Shown one piece after another: positions 6,136-12,979 of a DNA stretch of 12,979 bases. Source of the DNA: CAVRZY01 sp963725415 (lineage in GTDB: Bacteria > Acidobacteriota > Terriglobia > Bryobacterales > Bryobacteraceae); assembly GCA_963725415.1 (NCBI GenBank), contig CAVRZY010000021.1, positions 1-12,979 on the forward strand. Reading direction: 5' to 3'. The translations under genes and the position numbers were made by a program. Positions within the stretch are counted from its first letter, which is position 1, and each line of letters begins with the position of its first letter. The notes beneath the pieces were generated by a model. The model ran no database searches and was not told where the DNA came from. It saw only the letters and a program-made list of their open reading frames with translations.

Positions 6136-6264
6136 GAAGGCGTGAAAGAATCGGTCCGACGGTGCGGGCGGCAGGCCAAACGGCCTGCCCCACGCTGTAA
6201 CGCAGACACTCAGACCACCGTGGGACAGGCGGTTTCGCCTGTCCGCCGATTCTTTCACACCTTC
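6136..6264. repeat. REPIN-like double palindrome between convergent genes
   Basis: A 129-bp unit. The outer arms 6136-6154 and 6246-6264 are inverse copies (GAAGGCGTGAAAGAATCGG, one mismatch). Inside are two hairpins, 6170-6177/6182-6189 (loop AAAC) and 6223-6231/6236-6244 (loop GTTT), each headed by GTGG (minus strand 6193-6190; plus strand 6220-6223), with the heads facing each other. The common core GTGGGRCAGG matches the hairpins that flank the RAYT gene at 1817-2576. Two inverted REPs in one palindrome are the definition of a REPIN. It starts right after the stop of the alpha-glucuronidase, and its right arm contains the stop of the convergent URO-D gene. It may also act as a bidirectional transcription stop. 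Confidence 0.75.
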
Positions 6265-7298
6265 TGAGGGCTGCGGGCGGCTTCCACCAGCGCCCGCAGA
6301 TTCTCTGCCGGCATCCCGGGGCTCACTCCGCCGCCCACCGACAGGATGAGGCTTGCGCCGTCACTCCTGGCGATGATTTCCTGGGCCGATTGCCTGACCG
6401 TCTCGGGCGTGCCACGCACGCCGACCTCCAGCGGGGGTACGTTCCCCATCGGGCACAGGCGTCCTTTGGTTTTCTCTCGCACCTCGCGGATGTCGATCCG
6501 GCCATTCCAGTTGAGGACGTCAAAACCGGTGTCGGCCAGATCGGCCAAGAACGGCCGCACGTTGGCGTCGTTGTGGTACACCTTGACCCAGCCGGATGGG
6601 AAGGCATCGCAGATCTGCTTCAGGTAGGGGTGAGCGAATTCTCGATAGGCCCCTGGGGAGAGAAAGCCCACGATGTCGTCCAGGACCAGGATGCCCTCGA
6701 CCGTCTCGCCGATGACTTCGGCCTGAGCCGCCAACCAGTCGATCACGGTCCGCGTCGTCAGTGCCAGCAGCTTGTGAACCGCCTCGGGCGCGTCGGCGAG
6801 GTCGGTCATGAGCTGGTTCACGCCACCGAGAAAAGCAGCCAGACACAGCGGCCCGCGTGCCGCCACCACCGGGATCGTGTAGCCGGCGCCGAAAATGCGC
6901 GGCTTGTGCATCCGGTACATCTGCAAGGCGAACGGCATCAGGCCATCGGCGTGCGGATTCGGCGGCGCGAGCCGGCTCACGTCTTCCAGCCGGAGCAGAA
7001 TCGGCGACTGATCCGGAGGCCGGTCGGGCCGGAAATGAATCCGGTTCCCGAATGCTGACGGCTCGGTCGCCATCCCGTACTCCACCCACCAGGAAGGAAA
7101 AAAGATGATGTCGGGGAACTCGCGCAGGATTCGCAGGTTCGCCTGGAACCAGAGTTCGGGGTCCACGTAGTAGTCCAGGTGGCTGATCCCCACGTAGCCC
7201 GGAATCCAGGGGCTGTCCACGATCACGGCGACCGGCGTGCCCGCGCTGGGGCGGCGCTTCGCCGCTCGCTTGAAGACTTCCCACTGTTCAGGCCGCAT
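6255..7298 (-). CDS. Uroporphyrinogen decarboxylase (URO-D) family protein
   Basis: A 347-residue protein of the URO-D superfamily, which includes the haem enzyme HemE and the cobalamin/coenzyme M methyltransferases MtaA and CmuA. It opens MRPEQWEVFKRAAKRR; family features are LEDVSRLAPP, FLGGVNQLMTDLADAPEAV, a barrel with GILVLDDIVGFLSPGAYREF (202-221), VKVYHNDANVRPFLADL (238-254), CPMGNVPPLEV (282-292) and GGGVSPGMPAENLRALVEAA (322-341). The methyltransferase zinc ligands H-x-C and GCG are not kept: here H242-N-D244 and GGG. HemE-type substrate residues are not evident either, so I would not call it hemE. It probably is a methyltransferase-like or lyase-like enzyme of unknown substrate. It is cytosolic (no signal), downstream of the TonB receptor on the same strand and convergent with the alpha-glucuronidase. 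Its last two codons and stop come from the repeat arm at 6246-6264. No clear ribosome binding site; AAGGA is about 17 bases upstream. Confidence 0.82.
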   Translation of the reverse strand: MRPEQWEVFKRAAKRRPSAGTPVAVIVDSPWIPGYVGISHLDYYVDPELWFQANLRILREFPDIIFFPSWWVEYGMATEPSAFGNRIHFRPDRPPDQSPILLRLEDVSRLAPPNPHADGLMPFALQMYRMHKPRIFGAGYTIPVVAARGPLCLAAFLGGVNQLMTDLADAPEAVHKLLALTTRTVIDWLAAQAEVIGETVEGILVLDDIVGFLSPGAYREFAHPYLKQICDAFPSGWVKVYHNDANVRPFLADLADTGFDVLNWNGRIDIREVREKTKGRLCPMGNVPPLEVGVRGTPETVRQSAQEIIARSDGASLILSVGGGVSPGMPAENLRALVEAARSPQKV

Positions 7299-7345
7299 GA
7301 GTCAGAGGTCGATCCTTCCGGCCACGGGAAACAAAGAAAGGGCGC

Positions 7346-7371
7346 TGTGGCCCAGGGAAGCCTGGGCCACA
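7346..7371 (-). terminator. Perfect 11-bp hairpin between receptor and URO-D genes
   Basis: TGTGGCCCAGG (7346-7356) pairs fully with CCTGGGCCACA (7361-7371) around a GAAG tetraloop. Read on the minus strand it lies 113 bases past the receptor stop (7484) and 48 bases ahead of the URO-D start, followed by a broken T-rich run (CCCTTTCTTTGTTT). It may be a rho-independent terminator or attenuator for the receptor transcript. Because the stem also holds GTGG and CCAGG it may be a distant member of the REP family here. The rest of 7299-7483 shows nothing recognisable. Confidence 0.5.
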
Positions 7372-7483
7372 CCGCTGCAACTGGTCAGAAGAGCACCCGT
7401 GCCGCAAAACGGAACTGACGCGGCCCATCGTTTGCCCCCGTGATAAAGCCAAACGAAGAGGCGTCAGACACCTAAACGTTCAA

Positions 7484-10400
7484 TCAGAATGTCACCCTCG
7501 CTGCGAACACGGTCCCCCGTTCGCCGCCGGTTCCCGACCCTCGCCCGGCTAGGTTCAACGTCGAGGTAATCACCCCGAAGGTGGCGGTGTTCGTGACATC
7601 GGTGCCCGGATTACCGTAATGCGGCGTGTTCGTCACACCGAACATCTCCGCCCCGATGTGCAACTTCAGGCGCTCGCCGAGCTTGACGCTTCGATAGGCG
7701 CCGGCATCCAAGTTGAAGAAACCCGGCCCCCGGACGATGTTGCGGCCGGTGGTGCCGAAGCGCACCTGCCCCGCCGGAACCGCGGCGAACGCAGACGGGT
7801 CGAAGTAGTGACACGACATGTCCGTGGGAGCACAGCTTACGCTCGCTCCGGATACTGGCGCGGGTCCAACGCCGCCCAGAATACGCAGCGGCCCAACCTG
7901 ATCTGGTGTTTGGGTATTTCCCGGAGCGTTGAGCTGAGCGCCTCCGCCACCGAGCGTAAGCGGGTTCCCACTCGTGCGGGTGAGCAACCAGTTCAGTTGC
8001 CAGCCGCCGGCTATGTGGCTCAATATCCCGCTCTTGGCCCACTGCTTCTTCGGCCCGAACGGCAACTCGTACATTCCGTAGATTGACAGGTTGTGCGTGC
8101 GGTCAAAGCTCGCCAGCGCCTTGTTTCGACCCCGATAGTCCGGATACGGCCAAAACAGGTAGCCGCCTGCGACCCCGAAGGTTCCGCTGACCTCCTCGTT
8201 ATCGAGCCAGTTGATGGCTTTCGACAACGTGTAATTCAGCCCGATGACGGAGCCACCTTGCATCCGCCACGTGAGCTTGGTTTGCAGCGAATCGTAGTAC
8301 ATGTTCGCGTCGGGCGCCAGCATGTTCACGTCTCCCCAGTTCTTGTTAGCGACGGGATACAACCGGCGGCCGGGATTGCCGCCATTTATGGGCGCCGCGT
8401 TGATGTTCTCGTTCGTGAGCATGCGGATGCCGCGGCTTCCCACGTAGGCCGCTTCGGCCACAAGCCCTCTTGTGAACTCGCGCTGCAGGGTCAAGTTGTA
8501 CGAGTGGGTATAGCCGCGCCGGTACTTAAATGGTATCGTGGCGCCGCCGACACCGGTGTTGTTGGGAAGCGGAATCACCCCCGAACTGAGATCCGGCAGC
8601 GTCGCAGCGGGGATTCCCACCCGGAGGCCCGGATAGGGAGCCAGCGTCTCGCCCGTAAGGCTCGCCGCGGGGTAATACGCCGTGGTGCCCTGGACATCCG
8701 CGTTCGAGACGAGCGGCCAATTGTTTCGGAAGAACCGCCAGTTGTTGCTATCCGCGCTCATCCCGTACCCGGCGCGGATCACCGTTTTCGAGTCCAACCG
8801 GTAGGCGATTCCCAGGCGTGGAACGAACTGTCCGTGTCCCACGTCAACGCCGCAGTCCAGCGGCACGCTGCCGTTCCCGCAAATGAGGACGTTGCCCGTC
8901 CCGGGATCAAAAAGCTTTACGCCTCCGTGGTCGGTGGTGGCAAACGGATAGTATTCCCATCGCACGCCGACGTTCACCGTCAGCTTGGAAGTGACCTGCC
9001 AACTGTCCCGCGCATACGCGGACCAGGTCTTCCAGCGCAGTGAGTTTGGATTGCTGTTCTGAACGACTTTCCCCACCCGGTCGGGCACGCCCAGCAGGAG
9101 CTGAGCCAGTGAGTTAGCCTTGTTAGCGTTCGGCCCGCCGTTCAAGGCGGTCACACTCCCTGCAAAATTGAATGAGCCGCGTGGGGTCCCGAAAGCTCCG
9201 CCCTGCGGTTGGTAGTGGTTCATCCCAGAACGGCTGTGCTCCACGCCAAACCGCAGACCATGCCGCCCTTTCATCCAACTTAGGTTGGTGTTGGCTACGT
9301 ACTGGTTGTCCCGGAACAGGAAGGGGTTGCCAGTGTCGGAATTTCCCATGGCGTTCCAGTTAGTAACAAGGAAGGCCGGTGTGCCTCCCGTCAAATAGGT
9401 ATCTCCGTTGGTGCCGGGAATCTGCAGCGTCTTGACCCCGTAGTCACCCAGGTCAAGATCCGGGGCATAGGTGGCGCCGAGCCGCTGCCGGGTGTATCCG
9501 GCGCTGACGTCGAGCACCATGGCGGGAGATATGGTGTACGTGCCTCCCAGTCCGGCGCTCTGGATTCTTGAGGGCGCGGTACCCACCTGCCCTCCACCGG
9601 TTGCGCCGCCCATCGCCAGGCCCAGCACCGGCGGATCATAGAGCGTAGTGGGCGAGATACTGTACCGGCCGAATATCATGGTTCTATCGTTCGGCACATA
9701 GTTGATCTTCACGTCAACGGTGTCACGATCGAGCTTGGCGGAGCCGGTGGAAACGTAATTGTTGTTGGCCGTCACACCATCGCTGTTCAGAAAGCCCGCC
9801 TTGCTGATTCGGCCAAGAATCGTCTTCACCGCCGGATCAATCCGGCTGGCCGGAATGAGGTTGCCCGGGAAAGCTAGACGGCCCGAGCCGTCGGGATTGC
9901 CGGTATTGGGGTCGTAAATGCACCCCGCCACGCGGGTCACATCGCAGTTGGTTCCAACGGGAATCGCTGCCGAGAGGTTGGCGTTGCCGCTGGCATCGAA
10001 TATGCCGGCCGGATTAATCACGGTCTTAGTACTTTGGGCGAGCATCCGCCGCGCCGTCCTCTCCCAGTCGGCAAAGAAGAAGAGCCTGCCCTTCAGGATC
10101 GGGCCGCCGACGCTTCCGCCGAGTTGGTTCAGGATAGACTTTGGCTTACGGTAACCGCCCGGGTTGAATCGGTTCAGCGCCTTGAGCGCATTGTCGGTGT
10201 GGTACCCGAAGGCGCTTCCGTGAAACTCGTTTGAGCCGGACTTGGTCACCACATTAACCACCGCCCCGTTCGAGTTGCCTTGCTCGGCGTCATACGAATT
10301 CGTGACGATACTGACTGACTCGATCGATTCCGTCGGCGGCACGTAGGCGGTATTAAATGGCAACCACATATAGGTGTTTGCGGCTCCGTCAATCCGCGTC

Positions 10401-11044
10401 AGGTTGTTCTGCATTGAACCACCGTTAACGTTGCCGGTCATGGTGCGCTGCGGATTCCCCCCGTCCGAGCTGACTCCCTCGGTAACCATACTGAAGCCCG
10501 GAACGAGCTTGTAGAGCGCCTGGAAGTTCCGCCCCGCGGAAGAGGTGAGCGGAAGGTTGGCGAGTTGCGCAGCTTGCAGTTGCATATTCACGTCGGAGCG
10601 GTCGGTCTGGAGCGCGACCTCCGGAGCTGACACACGAACGACTTCGGTCAGCGGCGCAACCTGAAGCGTCGCATCAAAGCGCCGGACCCGGTTGGCTTCG
10701 ATGGTCACGCCCTCTTGCACCACGTTCGCGAAGGCCTTGGCCGAGACAGTGATCTTGTAGACGCCCGGTTGCAGGTCGCTGAACAGGTAGATGCCACGCT
10801 CGTTGGTGGTGGTGTGCTTCGTCACGCCAGTGCCCAGATTCAGCGCCTCAACGGTTGCGCCAGGCACGGCCGCCTGGGTCGCATCCGTGACCGAGCCTGT
10901 CAGCGAGCCGTAGAGAACCTGGGCGTACGCCGCGCAGGGACCAAGGAGAAGCGCCAGCGCGATGAGCAGGCTCAGCGACGCATGTCCGCCAACTCGGCCT
11001 GCCTGCCGGCGGTGTTGTCGAAGTTGGGATGCAGGTGTTTGCAT
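7484..11044 (-). CDS. TonB-dependent receptor with N-terminal carboxypeptidase-regulatory-like domain
   Basis: A 1186-residue outer-membrane receptor of the very long type common in Acidobacteriota, expected to import oligosaccharides or other large ligands using TonB energy. A long signal peptide has a basic region (QLRQHRRQ), a hydrophobic core (SLSLLIALALLLG) and cleavage after AYA41. Residues about 45-130 are a carboxypeptidase-regulatory-like beta domain (GSLTGSVTDATQAAVPGATV, then GIYLFSDLQPGVYKITVSA). Residues about 150-330 are plug-like: NLPLTSSAGRNF, LTRIDGAANTYM, SIESVSIVTNSYDAEQGNS, GAVVNVVTKSGSNEFHG. The rest is a 22-strand-type barrel ending FAARVTF, with the terminal Phe that marks outer-membrane proteins for assembly. 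GGGGG at 11053-11049 is a weak, close ribosome binding site. A strong promoter and a regulator remnant lie upstream. No SusD-like partner is present. Confidence 0.9.
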   Translation of the reverse strand: MQTPASQLRQHRRQAGRVGGHASLSLLIALALLLGPCAAYAQVLYGSLTGSVTDATQAAVPGATVEALNLGTGVTKHTTTNERGIYLFSDLQPGVYKITVSAKAFANVVQEGVTIEANRVRRFDATLQVAPLTEVVRVSAPEVALQTDRSDVNMQLQAAQLANLPLTSSAGRNFQALYKLVPGFSMVTEGVSSDGGNPQRTMTGNVNGGSMQNNLTRIDGAANTYMWLPFNTAYVPPTESIESVSIVTNSYDAEQGNSNGAVVNVVTKSGSNEFHGSAFGYHTDNALKALNRFNPGGYRKPKSILNQLGGSVGGPILKGRLFFFADWERTARRMLAQSTKTVINPAGIFDASGNANLSAAIPVGTNCDVTRVAGCIYDPNTGNPDGSGRLAFPGNLIPASRIDPAVKTILGRISKAGFLNSDGVTANNNYVSTGSAKLDRDTVDVKINYVPNDRTMIFGRYSISPTTLYDPPVLGLAMGGATGGGQVGTAPSRIQSAGLGGTYTISPAMVLDVSAGYTRQRLGATYAPDLDLGDYGVKTLQIPGTNGDTYLTGGTPAFLVTNWNAMGNSDTGNPFLFRDNQYVANTNLSWMKGRHGLRFGVEHSRSGMNHYQPQGGAFGTPRGSFNFAGSVTALNGGPNANKANSLAQLLLGVPDRVGKVVQNSNPNSLRWKTWSAYARDSWQVTSKLTVNVGVRWEYYPFATTDHGGVKLFDPGTGNVLICGNGSVPLDCGVDVGHGQFVPRLGIAYRLDSKTVIRAGYGMSADSNNWRFFRNNWPLVSNADVQGTTAYYPAASLTGETLAPYPGLRVGIPAATLPDLSSGVIPLPNNTGVGGATIPFKYRRGYTHSYNLTLQREFTRGLVAEAAYVGSRGIRMLTNENINAAPINGGNPGRRLYPVANKNWGDVNMLAPDANMYYDSLQTKLTWRMQGGSVIGLNYTLSKAINWLDNEEVSGTFGVAGGYLFWPYPDYRGRNKALASFDRTHNLSIYGMYELPFGPKKQWAKSGILSHIAGGWQLNWLLTRTSGNPLTLGGGGAQLNAPGNTQTPDQVGPLRILGGVGPAPVSGASVSCAPTDMSCHYFDPSAFAAVPAGQVRFGTTGRNIVRGPGFFNLDAGAYRSVKLGERLKLHIGAEMFGVTNTPHYGNPGTDVTNTATFGVITSTLNLAGRGSGTGGERGTVFAARVTF

Positions 11045-11232
11045 AGGACCCCCAAAGACTCTCGGAACTGCCTCAGAGAGCGAACCGGCCGTCCTCCGGC
11101 GGCCTCGCCGCTCGCCTCGCGCGTGATCCGCGCGAAAAATCCTCGTCGGCGGATCAGTTCCAGCAGGACCCGCTGTCTGATGTCCCGGACGGTCTCCCCG
11201 GAGCCAGCCTCAATCCGCTGCGAGTCGATCAT
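11041..11232 (-). pseudogene. Remnant of a ROK-type regulator N-terminus
   Basis: From the ATG at 11232 the minus strand reads MIDSQRIEAGSGETVRDIRQ then RVLLELIRRR. This resembles the lead-in to the helix-turn-helix of ROK repressors, typically 'SETVRDINRRIVLNLIR..' followed by 'PISRADLAR'. Directly after RRR the next frame gives IFRADHAR, so a one-base shift followed by rapid loss of similarity is the simplest reading; no ROK kinase domain follows. The original frame stays open to 10972, into the signal-peptide region of the receptor, which is probably chance. It may be a decayed regulator left between promoter and receptor, or an uORF. No ribosome binding site is seen at 11232; an alternative TTG start lies at 11256. 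Confidence 0.45.
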
Positions 11233-11258
11233 CGGAGGATTTCGTTGGACCTTCAAAC

Positions 11259-11287
11259 AATATATACTCGGTCCCCAGGAATGTCAA
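11259..11287 (-). promoter_or_regulatory. Near-consensus sigma-70 promoter upstream of the receptor
   Basis: On the minus strand TTGACA (11287-11282), a spacer of exactly 17 bases, then TATATT (11264-11259). The -35 is perfect and the -10 differs from TATAAT at one base. Transcription would begin at about 11252 and run through the ROK-like remnant into the receptor, leaving a leader of about 208 bases. The interval 11288-11482 upstream shows no gene that I recognise. Confidence 0.6.
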
Positions 11288-11482
11288 GGGGTCCGTGCGT
11301 ATCGCAGCCGTTTCGGAACTTACGCCCCGGGTGGCGCTCCCGCCTCAGGAAATAGGGGCGGTGGAAGGTGCTCGCGGTGCAACTGGCGGTGAGGCCCATT
11401 TTCAGGCGAGGCATTTCCCCGAGCGGGGGGCGAGGACGGTGCGGGATGAGAAAGATCGGTGGGGCAGCTTCCCCGGCGGCTG

Positions 11483-12480
11483 TCAACTGGTGTCGAATGC
11501 CGCCGGTCGCGGCAGGCTGAGCCAGAGCAGTCGAACCAGGTCGATAGACGTGCGCGCCGGATGCGTTCCGCGGTGCAGGTAGCGCAGCCGGTAGAGCCGC
11601 TCGATCGTCAACGCCAGGGCGGTGATCAGCCACTTAAGCAACAAGCTGTTCGGTTCGTGGTGGCAGATATGCCGCAGCCCATAACGGTTCTTGGCAGCGT
11701 TGAATCCCTGATTCTCGATCTCCCAGCGGCTCTTCGCCATCCGCTACAGCGAGCGGCTGCCCACGCGCCGCGCGGAGAAGTTCGTCAGCCAGTACGCTTC
11801 AATCGCCTCGCCGTTCGGTTTGTATTGGCGATACCGGATCACGCGCACGGTTTCCCAGCGCAAAGTCTCCCACGGGTCAAAGTCATCGGCGTCCCAGATC
11901 TCGACCCGATCCTGGCCCTGGCGGAAACGGAGCGGTGGCGAACTCGCCATCCACGACGACGTAATCGGCGAAGCGGGGGCCGAGCTTGCCGACCACAGGG
12001 CCTGGGCGGGGATCTTGGGCTGGGGTCGGCCGTCGCCGGGAGAGGCCAGGAACTTTTTCACACGGAGTTGGTGGGTGACATACTTCCACCAGCCACGCGG
12101 GCTGGGGCCGTTCATGGGAGCGGAAGGCGCTGCTTGCGGGCCAGGACCAGCAGTTGGGCGTTGGTGGCCAATACCTCGCGGACCGCGTCTTGAAACTTGC
12201 GGCCTGCCTGGACCCGGCGTTGGACCTGCACCACCCGATCCTTGGGGATGTGCTGTGTGCGCTTCCCTAATCCGCGCCGTCCGCCACGAACTTCCGAAAC
12301 TCTTGTAGCCTTGCCTCCAAGGCTCCTAAGTGGTACGGGGGACGGCGGGGGATCGCAGACACGGTCGTGCTCGAAGTGCTTGATCCCACACGGCAGTTGG
12401 CAGGGTCCACGCCTGGCCGGCCTGGCGCCCCGCACAGGGTGACAAATGCGGCTGGCTCTCCAAAACCACGAGCCCCTCAA
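11483..12480 (-). pseudogene. Decayed DDE transposase
   Basis: Pieces of one DDE-type transposase in three conditions, all minus strand. The distal piece (up to 12480) ends KDRVVQVQRRVQAGRKFQDA, VREVLATNAQLLVLARK and stops at 12112. In another frame (about 12000-11930) comes FADYVVVDGEFATAPF, with the Asp of a DDE motif. Then, without the interval expected between them, DRVEIWDADDFDPWETLRWE, RYRQYKPNGEAIEAYWLTNF and GSRSL, followed by TAG at 11746-11744. Reading continues in frame with RMAKSRWEIENQGFNAAKNR, which carries the last catalytic Glu, and LTIERLYRLRYLHRGTH to the stop at 11483. So there is at least one frameshift, an apparent internal deletion and an amber codon probably replacing Tyr in 'LYRMAKSRW'. 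It cannot make an active enzyme. The family is IS4-like in style but not assigned, and I saw no terminal repeats. It lies between two receptor genes. Confidence 0.75.
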
Positions 12481-12556
12481 GCTGTCCGAGCTACCTCATG
12501 AAATGGCTCGACGGCCGCCCCGGCGGACCGGGCCCGCCAGCGGCTAGAAACCGCCA

Positions 12557-12979
12557 CTACCACATCAGCTTCACCCCGAACTGAACCTGACGCGGCGCGT
12601 TGGACTGGCTGCTGACAACGCCAAAGGAACCCGAGGTCACACTGGTGTTCGGACCGCTGAACCGAGGATGGTTCCAGGCGTTGAGGGCGTCGGCGCGGAC
12701 CTGCACGCGCAGCTTCTCGATGGGATGGAAATCCTTCGAGAGGCTGAGGTCCCAGGTGGCGACCTTGTCGTTGCGCAGGTCGGAAGACCGCGGGCCCATG
12801 CTGCCGATGGTGAACGCATCCGGCTGGCTGAAGGCGCCGGTGTCGAACCAGCGCGCCAGCCGGTCCTCGGCGCGACCTTCGAGCTTGCCGCTATAGCCCT
12901 TCGAATTGGCGTACGACCCGGTATTGAAGCAGCGGCAAACATTGGTAGCTGAGATGCCGAACGCGCCGCCGCTCTGGTA
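12557..12979 (-). CDS. TonB-dependent receptor, C-terminal fragment (runs off window)
   Basis: One uninterrupted frame from the window end to TAG at 12559-12557, 140 residues. It reads YQSGGAFGISATNVCRCFNT, ARWFDTGAFSQPDAFTIG, DLRNDKVATWDLSLSKDFHP, RADALNAWNHPRFSGPNTSV, SGSFGVVSSQSNAPRQVQFG and ends KLMW. This is the standard last part of the barrel in the acidobacterial carboxypeptidase-regulatory/TonB receptor group: an aromatic-rich strand, the 'NAWNHPRF' turn and a terminal aromatic residue. An internal ATG at 12799 is not a start. It lies in the same orientation as the large receptor at 7484-11044, from which the decayed transposase separates it; the C-terminal sequences differ clearly, so it is a paralogue and not a duplicate. 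12481-12556 holds nothing recognisable. Confidence 0.85.
   Translation of the reverse strand, partial: YQSGGAFGISATNVCRCFNTGSYANSKGYSGKLEGRAEDRLARWFDTGAFSQPDAFTIGSMGPRSSDLRNDKVATWDLSLSKDFHPIEKLRVQVRADALNAWNHPRFSGPNTSVTSGSFGVVSSQSNAPRQVQFGVKLMW

Noticed and set aside
8093..9043. A 316-codon open frame antisense to the TonB receptor
   Set aside because: Shadow frame of a confident coding region, arginine/valine-rich without domain features.
11459..11482. GTGGGGCAGC start of a possible further REP hairpin
   Set aside because: The head matches but the downstream complement is imperfect (GGCTGTC instead of GCTGCC) and there is no inverted partner.
11253..12308. Plus-strand open frames of 95-244 codons across the decayed transposase and its flank
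   Set aside because: They are antisense to transposase motifs on the minus strand and show no family resemblance.

Overview
The window is a 13-kb, mostly GC-rich stretch that looks like an Acidobacteriota genome of the Bryobacterales/Solibacterales type. The evidence is a very long TonB-dependent receptor with an N-terminal carboxypeptidase-regulatory-like domain, a second receptor fragment, a secreted GH67 alpha-glucuronidase, a Tat-type exported TIM-barrel isomerase, a URO-D family protein and a RAYT transposase with REP-like palindromes. The taxonomy is inferred from gene content and protein style only.

Layout. (1) Positions 1 to about 1510 are visibly lower in GC and hold, on the minus strand, the overlapping operon aconitase/LeuC-type large subunit (3' end), LeuD-type small subunit, isocitrate/isopropylmalate dehydrogenase-type gene (5' part). 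All three are broken by single-base indels although the protein motifs are intact. This block looks like error-rich sequence from another organism joined to the rest near 1506-1512. (2) 1511-1808 (+): the last 27 codons of an unknown gene, then a small cysteine-containing hypothetical protein. (3) 1817-2576: a self-contained mobile unit, a RAYT (Y1/HUH) gene bracketed by 84-nt inverted repeats, each carrying a REP-like hairpin with a GTGG head. (4) 2584-7298: an isomerase/epimerase-like protein (-), divergent from the alpha-glucuronidase (+), which converges on the URO-D family gene (-). A 129-bp REPIN-like double palindrome fills the convergent gap at 6136-6264. (5) 7484-11044 (-): the large TonB-dependent receptor. 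Upstream are a decayed remnant of a ROK-type regulator and a near-consensus sigma-70 promoter. (6) 11483-12480 (-): a decayed DDE transposase with a frameshift, an internal deletion and an amber stop. (7) 12557-12979 (-): the C-terminal end of a second TonB-dependent receptor, running off the window.

How it may work together: the receptor, the secreted alpha-glucuronidase (removes 4-O-methyl-glucuronic acid from glucuronoxylan oligomers) and the exported isomerase-like protein suggest a small locus for uptake and breakdown of plant glucuronoxylan. The URO-D family protein has no obvious place in that pathway. The most interesting non-coding signal is a family of GTGG-headed hairpins. They bracket the RAYT gene and, in the opposite arrangement, form the REPIN-like unit, and both copies sit exactly between the 3' ends of convergent genes.
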